From Pseudomonadota bacterium (lineage in GTDB: Bacteria > Pseudomonadota > Alphaproteobacteria > Sphingomonadales > Sphingomonadaceae): a DNA stretch of 5,641 nt. Both the position numbers and the translations under genes were made by a program. Shown here piece after piece: positions 1-5,316 of this stretch. The notes below the pieces were generated by a model. That model was not told where the DNA came from. It saw only the letters and a program-made list of their open reading frames with translations, and did not search any database. Numbering within the stretch: position 1 is the first letter of the stretch; every line of letters begins with the position of its first letter. The stretch is from assembly GCA_023433305.1 (NCBI GenBank), contig JAEZCZ010000020.1, forward strand, positions 1 to 5,641. The letters run 5' to 3'.

Positions 1-707
1 CCCGGGCCTTCGGGATTGACGTAGATCAGGCCCATCTGGATCGCCGCCAGCGGGCCTTCGAGCTCGTGCATTCCGTGCTCGGGCGCGATGCGGGTCTGCA
101 CGCCTTCGTTGACCCATTTGTCTTCCGAGCCCCAGTAGATGTCGCGCTCGGGCTCGAACACGTCGGCGCGGCCGCCGCCGAAGCCGAACGTGGGCCCGCC
201 CATGTCCTCGATTGCGACGTTGCCGGCGAGGATGAACAGGTCGGCCCAGGAAAGATTTCTGCCGTACTTCTGCTTGATCGGCCACAGCAGGCGGCGGGCC
301 TTGTCGAGATTGCCGTTGTCGGGCCACGAATCGAGCGGGGCGAAGCGCTGCTGCCCGCTGTTGGCCCCGCCGCGGCCGTCGGCCGTGCGATAAGTACCGG
401 CCGCGTGCCACGCCATGCGGATGAAGAACGGGCCGTAGTGGCCATAGTCCGCCGGCCACCACGGCTGGCTGTCGGTCATCAGCGCCTTGAGGTCTTCCTT
501 TACCGCCCAGTAGTCGAGTTGCTTGAACGCCTCGGCGTAGTCGAAGTCCTCGCCGTGCGGGTTGGTCGGGCCGTTGGGGTTGAGGATCTCGGTCGCCAGC
601 ATTTCCGGCCACCAGTCCTTGTTGGTCCGCCCGAGCAGCGCGCGCACGCCGCCGTCTCCGTGGGGCACCGGGCACCCGCCTTCGATCGATCCAGTTTTCG
701 CGTCCAT
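1..707 (-). CDS. katG: Catalase-peroxidase KatG, N-terminal part (runs off left edge)
   Basis: Bifunctional haem catalase-peroxidase that breaks down H2O2 in the cytoplasm. About 235 codons of a family of roughly 720-750 residues are present; the C-terminus lies outside the window. The distal haem pocket is visible as IRMAWHAAGTYR, with catalytic Arg97, Trp100 and His101. The stretch QMGLIYVNPEGP carries Tyr229, which together with Trp100 would form two thirds of the Met-Tyr-Trp crosslink needed for catalase activity; the Met and the proximal His are downstream. Other family blocks are DWWPEML, the GANSGQQRFAPLDSWPDN region and FGFGGGR. The ATG at 707-705 is chosen because AGGAGAGAGG (720-711) lies eight bases upstream of it and the cysteine/proline-rich start GGCPVPHG is typical of KatG. 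It follows ahpF on the same strand after a 177-base gap and probably has its own promoter. The family call is very secure; function of the unseen half cannot be judged. Confidence 0.97.
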   Translation of the reverse strand, partial: MDAKTGSIEGGCPVPHGDGGVRALLGRTNKDWWPEMLATEILNPNGPTNPHGEDFDYAEAFKQLDYWAVKEDLKALMTDSQPWWPADYGHYGPFFIRMAWHAAGTYRTADGRGGANSGQQRFAPLDSWPDNGNLDKARRLLWPIKQKYGRNLSWADLFILAGNVAIEDMGGPTFGFGGGRADVFEPERDIYWGSEDKWVNEGVQTRIAPEHGMHELEGPLAAIQMGLIYVNPEGP

Positions 708-817
708 ATGCCTCTCTCCTGTTGTCCGGACGCCACTTGTCGCGGCGACTCGCTCGCACTCTGGGGTGACGGTCCGGAAACTAACAGGAGTCGCGCGCGG
801 ATCGAAGCGAGATAGTC

Positions 818-846
818 CGATAAGGTTGAGCGAATAAATCAATCAA
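818..846 (-). promoter_or_regulatory. Possible katG promoter
   Basis: On the minus strand TTGATT (846-841) is followed after 17 bases by TTATCG (823-818). This is only a weak match to -35/-10 boxes and would give a leader of about 100 bases before katG. An alternative -10 (TATCTC) lies a few bases closer to the gene. The segment is more AT-rich than its surroundings, which supports a promoter somewhere here. This is inference from motif and position only. Confidence 0.25.
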
Positions 847-851
847 ACGGA

Positions 852-876
852 ATCGAGCGACTCAGTCGATTAATCG
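852..876. promoter_or_regulatory. Overlapping palindromes between ahpF and katG, candidate operator
   Basis: Three inverted repeats overlap here: ATCGA-N9-TCGAT (852-870), CGACT-C-AGTCG (858-868) and the perfect CGATTAATCG (867-876). They lie just downstream of the ahpF stop and directly upstream of the possible katG -35 box, the usual position for an activator such as OxyR. The ATCGA/TCGAT arms also occur in the palindrome upstream of ahpC, with a shorter spacer. There is no T-run, so a terminator for ahpF is less likely. The regulator is not identified. Confidence 0.35.
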
Positions 877-884
877 GCCCCCTG

Positions 885-2474
885 TCAAGCCGCTTCGGCG
901 ACCTCTCCGACCGGTTCGTGGCGAATGAGGTAGTCGAACGCCGACAGCGCGGCTTTCGAGCCTTCGCCCATCGCGATCACGATCTGCTTGTACGGCACGG
1001 TCGTGCAATCGCCTGCTGCGAACACGCCCGGCAGATTGGTCGCGGCCTTGTGGTCGATCTCGATCTCGCCGTGCTTCGACAGCGCGAGTCCGGAGTCCTT
1101 GAGCCACTCGGTGTTCGGGACGAGCCCGATCTGCACAAAGATGCCCTCGAGCTCGACCGTGTGCTCCTGGCTGGAGACCCGGTTCTTGTAGACCAGCCCG
1201 CTGACCCGCTCGCCGTCGCCGAGGATCTCGGTGGTCTGCGCGGACATGCGGATGTCGACGTTGGGCAGGCTGCGCAGCTTGTCCTGCAGCACCTGGTCGG
1301 CGCGCAGCTGGCTGTCGAACTCGATCAGCGTCACGTGGCCGACGATGTTGGCGAGGTCGATCGCCGCCTCGACGCCCGAGTTGCCGCCGCCGATCACCGC
1401 CACGCGCTTGCCCTTGAACAGCGGCCCGTCGCAGTGCGGGCAATAGGCCACGCCGCGGTTGCGATACTCGAACTCCCCGGGCACGCCGAGGTTGCGCCAG
1501 CGCGCGCCGGTGGCGAGCACGATGGCCCGCGCCGAGAGGGTCGCGCCATTCTTGAGCACGACTTCGTGCTGCCCGCCCGGGCGCGTCGCCGGGATCAGCT
1601 GCGCCGCTTCGGCCAGGTTCATCACGTCGATGTCGTTGGCGCGCACGTGCTCCTCGAGCTGGCGCGCCAGCTTGGGACCTTCGGTGTAGGGGATCGAGAT
1701 AAAGTTCTCGATGCCCATCGTGTCGAGCACCTGGCCGCCGAAACGCTCGGCCGCGATGCCCGTGCTGAACCCCTTGCGCGCGGTATAGATGCCCGCGGCT
1801 GCGCCGGCCGGTCCGCCGCCGACGATCAGCACGTCGAACGGCTCCTTGTCGGCCAGCTTCGCCGCCGCGCGCGCCACCGCATTGGTGTCGAGCTTGGCGA
1901 GGATCTCTTCGACGCCCATCTTGCCACTGGCGAACATCTCGCCGTTGAGGAAGGTCGCGGGCACGGCCATCACGCCGCGGCTGTCGACTTCGTCCTGGAA
2001 CGACCCCCCTTCGATCAGCGTGGCGGTGATGCGGGTGTTGTTGAGCGCCATCAGCGTCAGCGCCTGCACCACGTCGGGGCAGTTGTGGCATGACAGCGAG
2101 AAATACATCTCGAAGTTGAAATCGCCCTCGAGGCCGCGGATCTGCTCGAGCACCTCGTCCGAAACCTTGGGCGGATGCCCGCCGGCCCACAGCAGCGCCA
2201 GCACCAGGCTGGTGAACTCGTGGCCCATCGGCAGGCCCGCGAAGCGCACCCACTTCTCGGCGTCGGAAGCGCGCCGGATCACGAAGCTCGGCTTGCGCTC
2301 GTCGGTGCCGTCGAACCGCGCCTCGACCTTGTCGGACAGCTCGGCGATCTCGGTCAGCAGGTCGCGCGTGTCGGCCGAACGCTTGTCGTCTCCGAGCGAG
2401 GCGACGAGCTCGATCGGCTCGCGCAAGTTGGCGAGATACTGACGCAGCTGTTCCTTCATCCCGGAATCGAGCAT
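885..2474 (-). CDS. ahpF: Alkyl hydroperoxide reductase subunit F (NADH:peroxiredoxin reductase)
   Basis: Cytoplasmic FAD- and NADH-dependent flavoprotein that re-reduces oxidised AhpC; 529 residues, close to the usual ~520. The N-terminal tandem thioredoxin-fold domain (about 1-200) carries the CHNC redox pair, Cys129 and Cys132, which passes electrons to AhpC. A linker leads to the thioredoxin-reductase-like part: FAD motif GGGPAG (219-224), ATGARWRNLGVPGE (about 321-334), redox pair CPHC (Cys345/Cys348), NADH motif GGGNSG (362-367) and the FAD-binding FAAGDCTTVPYKQ segment (485-497). All four cysteines fall at the E. coli positions. The ATG at 2474-2472 is chosen over an upstream in-frame ATG at 2564 because AAGGA (2486-2482) sits seven bases before it and MLDSGMKEQL matches the family N-terminus. 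It follows ahpC on the same strand by 105 bases, probably as an operon. All key residues are intact, so a functional enzyme is expected. Confidence 0.97.
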   Translation of the reverse strand: MLDSGMKEQLRQYLANLREPIELVASLGDDKRSADTRDLLTEIAELSDKVEARFDGTDERKPSFVIRRASDAEKWVRFAGLPMGHEFTSLVLALLWAGGHPPKVSDEVLEQIRGLEGDFNFEMYFSLSCHNCPDVVQALTLMALNNTRITATLIEGGSFQDEVDSRGVMAVPATFLNGEMFASGKMGVEEILAKLDTNAVARAAAKLADKEPFDVLIVGGGPAGAAAGIYTARKGFSTGIAAERFGGQVLDTMGIENFISIPYTEGPKLARQLEEHVRANDIDVMNLAEAAQLIPATRPGGQHEVVLKNGATLSARAIVLATGARWRNLGVPGEFEYRNRGVAYCPHCDGPLFKGKRVAVIGGGNSGVEAAIDLANIVGHVTLIEFDSQLRADQVLQDKLRSLPNVDIRMSAQTTEILGDGERVSGLVYKNRVSSQEHTVELEGIFVQIGLVPNTEWLKDSGLALSKHGEIEIDHKAATNLPGVFAAGDCTTVPYKQIVIAMGEGSKAALSAFDYLIRHEPVGEVAEAA

Positions 2475-2481
2475 CGGAAAT

Positions 2482-2486
2482 GTCCT
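2482..2486 (-). promoter_or_regulatory. ahpF ribosome binding site (decides the start)
   Basis: AAGGA on the minus strand lies seven bases before the ATG at 2474. The longer reading frame back to 2564 has no comparable site and would add 30 residues unlike any AhpF N-terminus, so this site fixes the start. Confidence 0.65.
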
Positions 2487-2506
2487 TGGTTCTGAAAGTG
2501 TGACGA

Positions 2507-2541
2507 CCCGGGGCGCTAAAAGGGGGGAGGGCAACCCCGGG
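2507..2541 (-). repeat. Inverted repeat in the ahpC-ahpF spacer
   Basis: CCCGGGG (2507-2513) and CCCCGGG (2535-2541) can pair as a 7-bp GC-only stem around a 21-base loop. In the mRNA the loop contains a pyrimidine run (CCCTCCCCCCTTTT). A smaller 5-bp stem (2553-2557 with 2564-2568) lies between it and the ahpC stop. Together they could protect ahpC mRNA from 3' decay or partly terminate transcription before ahpF, giving more AhpC than AhpF. No clean U-tract follows the stem, so a full terminator is unlikely. Confidence 0.35.
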
Positions 2542-2579
2542 CCGTCTGCGACCCGCTCTTTCAAGCGGACGCTATCTGT

Positions 2580-3146
2580 TTAGATCTTGCCGACGAGGTC
2601 CAGCGAAGGCGCGAGGGTCTCTTCGCCTTCTTCCCACGCCGCCGGGCACACTTCGCCCGGATGCGCGCGGACGTACTGCGCGGCGCGGATCTTGCGAACG
2701 AGCTCGTTGGCATTGCGGCCCACGCCCTCGCTGGTGATTTCCATCAGCTGGATCACGCCGTCGGGATCGACCACGAAGGTCGCGCGATCGGCCAGGCCCA
2801 TTTCCTCGCGCAGCACGCCGAAGTTCTTCGACAGCGTGTGCAGCTGGTCGCCGAGGAAGGCGTACTTCAGCTTGCCGATCTTGTCGCTGGTGTCGTGCCA
2901 GGCCTTGTGGCTGAAATGCGTGTCGGTCGACACGGCATAGACGTCCACGCCCAGCTTCTGCAGCATGTCGTAATGCTCGCCGAGGTCCTCGAGCTCGGTC
3001 GGGCAGACGAAAGTGAAGTCGGCCGGATAGAAGAAGAACACCGCCCACTTGCCGGCAAGGTCCTGCTCGGTGACGTCGAAGAAGTCCTTGCCCGCCTGGA
3101 ACGCGGTCGCCTTGAACGGCTTGATGGTGCTGCCGATGATACCCAT
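2580..3146 (-). CDS. ahpC: Alkyl hydroperoxide reductase subunit C (2-Cys peroxiredoxin)
   Basis: Typical 2-Cys peroxiredoxin that reduces H2O2, organic hydroperoxides and peroxynitrite in the cytoplasm; AhpF restores it. Its 188 residues match the usual length. The catalytic block PADFTFVCPTE holds Thr45 and peroxidatic Cys48. LADRATFVVDPDG supplies the conserved Arg121, and GEVCPAAW near the C-terminus holds resolving Cys167. The end SLDLVGKI is the standard AhpC tail, which is linked to sensitivity to overoxidation. The ATG at 3146-3144 is the only start giving the conserved N-terminus, and GGAGG (3162-3158) precedes it by 11 bases, a slightly long spacing. It is the first gene of the ahpC-ahpF pair and has a palindrome-rich upstream region suggesting peroxide-responsive control. 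Nothing is missing or truncated. Confidence 0.98.
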   Translation of the reverse strand: MGIIGSTIKPFKATAFQAGKDFFDVTEQDLAGKWAVFFFYPADFTFVCPTELEDLGEHYDMLQKLGVDVYAVSTDTHFSHKAWHDTSDKIGKLKYAFLGDQLHTLSKNFGVLREEMGLADRATFVVDPDGVIQLMEITSEGVGRNANELVRKIRAAQYVRAHPGEVCPAAWEEGEETLAPSLDLVGKI

Positions 3147-3170
3147 GAAAAGATTTGCCTCCGGTTTTGA

Positions 3171-3184
3171 GCTCTCGTGAGAGC
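3171..3184 (-). promoter_or_regulatory. Hairpin in the ahpC leader, just upstream of the RBS
   Basis: GCTCTC and GAGAGC form a perfect 6-base inverted repeat separated by two bases (a 5-bp stem with a four-base loop if folded as RNA). In the mRNA it ends nine bases before the GGAGG of ahpC. It could stabilise the 5' end of a highly expressed message or tune initiation. The role is inferred; the repeat itself is plain in the sequence. Confidence 0.4.
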
Positions 3185-3199
3185 GTTGAATCCGGCGCT

Positions 3200-3205
3200 C
3201 AGATA
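3200..3205 (-). promoter_or_regulatory. Possible ahpC -10 box
   Basis: TATCTG on the minus strand would start transcription near 3193, giving a leader of about 47 bases. No good -35 hexamer lies 17 bases upstream (the stretch is T-rich, CTTTTT). A weak -35 is common for promoters that need an activator, and the operator-like palindromes at 3250-3284 would then lie about 57-92 bases upstream of the start. A short palindrome, GCAT-TG-ATGC (3207-3216), sits beside the box. Motif-only evidence. Confidence 0.3.
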
Positions 3206-3249
3206 GGCATTGATGCAGCGCAAAAAAGCGATTTGTTGCGATTGCTCAC

Positions 3250-3284
3250 ATCGAAATTTTCGATAAGTCGCGCGATATTTTCGC
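3250..3284. promoter_or_regulatory. Tandem palindromes upstream of ahpC, candidate OxyR/LysR-type operator
   Basis: The first element, ATCGAAATTTTCGAT (3250-3264), is a perfect 15-bp palindrome around one central base. It has the LysR-type T-N11-A form and matches six of the eight fixed positions of the OxyR ATAG-N7-CTAT unit. The second, GCGATATTTTCGC (3272-3284), is a near-perfect palindrome. Their centres are 21 bp apart, two helical turns, close to the 22-bp spacing of the two OxyR dimer sites. They lie 104-138 bases upstream of ahpC and also upstream of the divergent membrane gene. The identity of the regulator is inferred, since no oxyR gene is in the window. Confidence 0.5.
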
Positions 3285-3298
3285 AAAGCGCGCTCTCG

Positions 3299-3326
3299 TT
3301 GCGTCGTTCTCGCCTGACGTGATAAC
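3299..3326 (+). promoter_or_regulatory. Possible promoter of the membrane-protein gene
   Basis: TTGCGT (3299-3304) and GATAAC (3321-3326) are separated by 16 bases and would start transcription about 35-40 bases before the ATG at 3370. An inverted repeat, TGACG-N9-CGTCA (3315-3333), overlaps the -10 box and could be a repressor or activator site. Weak motif evidence only. Confidence 0.3.
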
Positions 3327-3369
3327 CCCGTCATGGTGTCAGCCAAGGGTGGGAGAGGGGGGCTAAGCG

Positions 3370-4125
3370 ATGACCACGATGGCCCCGACAGCCGCGCCGG
3401 CAGCGGCTCGCGGATTCAGCCCCTCCTTCGCCTTCTGGATAACGCTGGCGATGGCCTTCTTCGTCTTCGCCGGCTTCGGGCTGCACTCCTTCCTGCCGGC
3501 CCTGCGCGGCCAGTTTCCGCCAGCGCCGCCCGTCGTCCACTTGCACGGGATGGTGTTCGTCGCCTGGATGCTCCTGCTGCTGGTGCAGTCGGCGTTGGTC
3601 AGCGCCGGCAACGTCAGGCTGCACCGCGCGCTCGGCACTTGGGGCATCGCGCAGGGCACCGCGACCATCCTGATCGGCCTTATGATGCAGCTGGTCGCCT
3701 CGGGCCGCGGCCATGCCGCCGGGCGGGCCGCGGGCACGGACGGGCTCTACCTCGGCCTGCTCGCCTTCCTCGGCTTCGCCGTGATGTTCGGAATGGCGAT
3801 CGCCAACCGCACGCGGCCGGACATCCACCGGCCGATGATCCTCTTCGCCATGCTCCCGGTCATCCCGCCCGGCGTGAACCGCTTCTGGGCCAACGCGCTC
3901 GGACTCGAGGACCCGGTGCCGACGTTCTGGCTCTACCTGACGCTATGGTCGATGGCGGCCGCGATCCTCGCCCACCAGTGGCGGCGGACCGGACGGATCG
4001 ACCGCTACTCGGCTTTCGGGGCCGGGTGGATTTTCGTGCAGGGCGTGGTGCACGAGGCGGTGGTGGGCTCGGCCTGGTTCGAGCGGGTTGCGGTGACGGT
4101 GCTGAGCCTCGCAACGTACCGGTAA
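3370..4125 (+). CDS. Seven-helix integral membrane protein of unknown function
   Basis: The 251-residue protein is very hydrophobic, with seven likely membrane helices at about 19-40, 57-79, 90-110, 126-145, 153-170, 184-203 and 214-232. There is no signal peptide. Conserved-looking motifs lie at helix ends: HLHG..F..W......Q (H57, H59, W66, Q73), RLHRALG (H85), RPDIHRPM (D151, H153) and PGVNR (R171). From memory this H-HG...W...Q...HR-LG pattern marks a widespread uncharacterised bacterial membrane family; the histidines could bind haem or metal, but that is inference. The ATG at 3370 is preferred to the ATG at 3379 because a purine-rich GGGAGAGGGGGG (3351-3362) lies 7 or more bases before it. 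Overlapping frames give Arg/Pro-rich products and are rejected. It is divergent from ahpC and shares its 223-base upstream region, so co-regulation by peroxide is possible but unproven. Confidence 0.85.
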   Translation: MTTMAPTAAPAAARGFSPSFAFWITLAMAFFVFAGFGLHSFLPALRGQFPPAPPVVHLHGMVFVAWMLLLLVQSALVSAGNVRLHRALGTWGIAQGTATILIGLMMQLVASGRGHAAGRAAGTDGLYLGLLAFLGFAVMFGMAIANRTRPDIHRPMILFAMLPVIPPGVNRFWANALGLEDPVPTFWLYLTLWSMAAAILAHQWRRTGRIDRYSAFGAGWIFVQGVVHEAVVGSAWFERVAVTVLSLATYR

Positions 4126-4130
4126 TTCTG

Positions 4131-4160
4131 CCGTCACCCCGGGCTTGACCCGGGGTCCCG
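4131..4160. repeat. Palindromic intergenic element (dispersed-repeat type)
   Basis: ACCCCGGG (4136-4143) and CCCGGGGT (4149-4156) form a perfect 8-bp stem around the loop CTTGA, flanked by CCGTC and CCCGC. It begins five bases after the membrane-gene stop and ends 19 bases before the GIY-YIG start. I recall very similar sequences as frequent intergenic repeats in alphaproteobacteria; only one copy is in this window, so repetition cannot be shown here. It may also end transcription of the membrane gene, although no T-run follows. Confidence 0.6.
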
Positions 4161-4179
4161 CTTACTTTGAACTTCAAGC

Positions 4180-4380
4180 ATGGATCGGGAGCGAAAAGGC
4201 GGCTGGGTCTATATCATGGCCGACCGTTATCGCGGCGCTGTGTACGTGGGCGTCACCTCCGATCTTGCCGCCCGCATCCATCAGCATCGTACCGGCACCG
4301 GCTCGGGCTTCTGCGAGCGCTATGGGCTGCGTCGCCTCGTCTGGGCTCAAAGAGGCGATGACATCGAGGACTTGACGTGA
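4180..4380 (+). pseudogene. GIY-YIG nuclease-family protein, truncated by the IS insertion
   Basis: This is the N-terminal part of a small, stand-alone GIY-YIG protein of the UPF0213/YhbQ type, normally about 90-100 residues. The core is clear: GGWVYIM (7-13; Tyr11 of the GIY strand), AVYVGVTSDL (20-29; Tyr22 of the YIG strand), then Arg32 on the first helix and the FCERYGLRRLVW block (44-55). Sixty-four native codons end at 4371. The next two codons and the TGA stop (4378-4380) come from the IS terminal repeat. The expected continuation with the catalytic Glu (an A-I-x-R-E-K-x-L-K-x-W-like helix) is missing, so nuclease activity is probably lost. The ATG at 4180 keeps the full GIY strand; no clear ribosome binding site precedes it. 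The rest of the gene should lie beyond the right edge of the window. Family members act on DNA ends or have no known role. Confidence 0.85.
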
Positions 4381-4391
4381 CCCCCTGATTT
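4373..4391 (+). repeat. IS terminal inverted repeat (left in window, orfB end)
   Basis: Nineteen bases identical to the reverse complement of 5623-5641. After one base of slippage the similarity resumes with GATTAGAG (4403-4410). The orfB stop codon (4407-4405) lies inside this extended repeat. The repeat also supplies the stop that ends the broken GIY-YIG gene. Confidence 0.9.
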
Positions 4392-4404
4392 CCCCCAGCT
4401 GGGA

Positions 4405-5316
4405 TTAGAGCCGGGCGGTTGTTTTGCGCATGAGCGCGGTTGAAGCAATGGGCTGCGTAGCGGAGCCCGTAGGGCGGAGCGAAGCAGGCCATTGCTTATC
4501 CAGTTCGGCGGCGAACGCCGCCGGTGTTGCATAGCCAAGGGATGAGTGCGGTCTCTCGCGGTTGTAGTCCTGCACCCAGGCAGAGATTTCGACCCGGGCA
4601 TGAGCGAGGCTCAGGAACAGCGTCTCGTTGAGCAGCTCGTCACGCATGCGGCCGTTGAAGCTCTCGACGTAACCGTTCTGCATTGGTCTTCCCGGTGCGA
4701 TGTAATGCCACTCCACGCCGATCTCCCCGCACCATGCCAGCACGGCATTGCTGGTCAGCTCGGTGCCATTGTCGCTGACGATCATGCCCGGCTTGCCACG
4801 CTCGGCGATCAGCTCCGTCAACTCGCGCACGACACGGCGCCCCGAGATCGAGGTATCCGGCACCGCCGCCAAGCACTCCCTGGTCACGTCATCGACCACG
4901 TTGAGCACGCGGAAGCGCCGGCCCGAGGCCATCTGATCGTGCACAAAGTCCAGGCTCCAGCGCTGGTTCGGCAAGGCCAGCACCGGAGCAGGCGCTCTGG
5001 TCCCCACGGCTCGCCGACGACTGCGTCGCCGCCTGACCGCCAGCCCTTCCTCCTGATAAAGACGTTGGGTCTTCTTGCGGTTGATCATCACGCCCTCCCG
5101 GCGCAGCAGGATGTGCAGACGGCGATAGCCGAACCGGCGGCGCTGGTTGGCCAGCTCGCGCAACTTCTCGCGAAGCTGAGCATCATCGTCCCGCGCGGAA
5201 CGATAACGCACGCTCTTGCGATCGGCATCGATGACACGGCACGCCCGCCGCTCGCTCATCCCATGGCAAGCCTGGAGATGGGCCACAGCTTCCCGCTTCG
5301 CGGCGGGCGTCAGAAC
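4405..5316 (-). CDS. IS3-family transposase OrfB (DDE catalytic part), in the -1 frame
   Basis: Catalytic part of the transposase that cuts and joins IS ends. It is read in the -1 frame after the slippery site at 5322-5316, giving an OrfAB fusion of about 390 residues. In the fusion, the junction reads LLAKK then VLTPAAKREAVAHLQ, a usual IS3 OrfB start. A GTG at 5286 could start a free 293-residue OrfB. Numbered from that GTG, an HTH_21-type helical region (about 40-95, with RRFGYRRLHILLRREG) precedes the rve integrase core. The core carries Asp113 (SLDFVHD), Asp172 (SDNGTE) and Glu208 (NGYVESFNGRMRDE), with 35 residues between the second Asp and the Glu, the DD(35)E spacing. The RERPHSSLGYATPAAFA block ends the core. 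All catalytic residues are present. Free OrfB would start at 5286; the span given is the whole -1 frame. Confidence 0.93.
   Translation of the reverse strand, partial: VLTPAAKREAVAHLQACHGMSERRACRVIDADRKSVRYRSARDDDAQLREKLRELANQRRRFGYRRLHILLRREGVMINRKKTQRLYQEEGLAVRRRRSRRRAVGTRAPAPVLALPNQRWSLDFVHDQMASGRRFRVLNVVDDVTRECLAAVPDTSISGRRVVRELTELIAERGKPGMIVSDNGTELTSNAVLAWCGEIGVEWHYIAPGRPMQNGYVESFNGRMRDELLNETLFLSLAHARVEISAWVQDYNRERPHSSLGYATPAAFAAELDKQWPASLRPTGSATQPIASTALMRKTTARL
4443..4497. repeat. Long imperfect inverted repeat inside the 3' end of orfB
   Basis: AAGCAATGG (4443-4451) pairs with CCATTGCTT (4489-4497). One mismatch later CTGC (4453-4456) pairs with GCAG (4484-4487), with further scattered pairs towards the centre. 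It lies in the codons for the variable C-terminal tail, downstream of the catalytic core, where coding constraint is low. It could fold in the transposase mRNA or block read-in transcription from outside. Function unknown. Confidence 0.5.

Noticed and set aside
66..815. Long plus-strand open frame antisense to katG (249 codons)
   Set aside because: Lies opposite unmistakable KatG coding sequence, has no recognisable domain, and is the usual GC-rich antisense shadow.
918..2093. Long plus-strand open frame antisense to ahpF (391 codons)
   Set aside because: The opposite strand encodes a complete AhpF with all motifs; this product is a His/Arg/Ala/Asp-rich composition artefact.
862..2253. 463-codon minus-strand frame overlapping ahpF
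   Set aside because: Arg/Gly-rich out-of-frame reading of ahpF with no motif; the in-frame AhpF is certain.
2475..2564. Upstream ATG extending AhpF by 30 residues
   Set aside because: The extension is not family-like, lies in the structured ahpC-ahpF spacer, and has no ribosome binding site comparable to AAGGA at 2486-2482.
3202..3216. ATAG at 3203-3206 as an OxyR half site beside the possible ahpC -10 box
   Set aside because: No CTAT partner occurs at the required spacing; only the short GCAT-TG-ATGC palindrome is present.
3228..3243. Two GCGATT repeats 10 bp apart upstream of ahpC
   Set aside because: Only two short copies with divergent flanks; too little to call a repeat array or an operator.
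3333..4148. 271-codon plus-strand frame overlapping the membrane-protein gene
   Set aside because: Gives an Arg/Pro/Gly-rich product, while the 3370-4125 frame gives seven regular hydrophobic helices and has a purine-rich site before its ATG.
4136..4156. Hairpin as a standard rho-independent terminator of the membrane gene
   Set aside because: The stem is strong but no T-run follows on either strand; it fits a dispersed palindromic element better.
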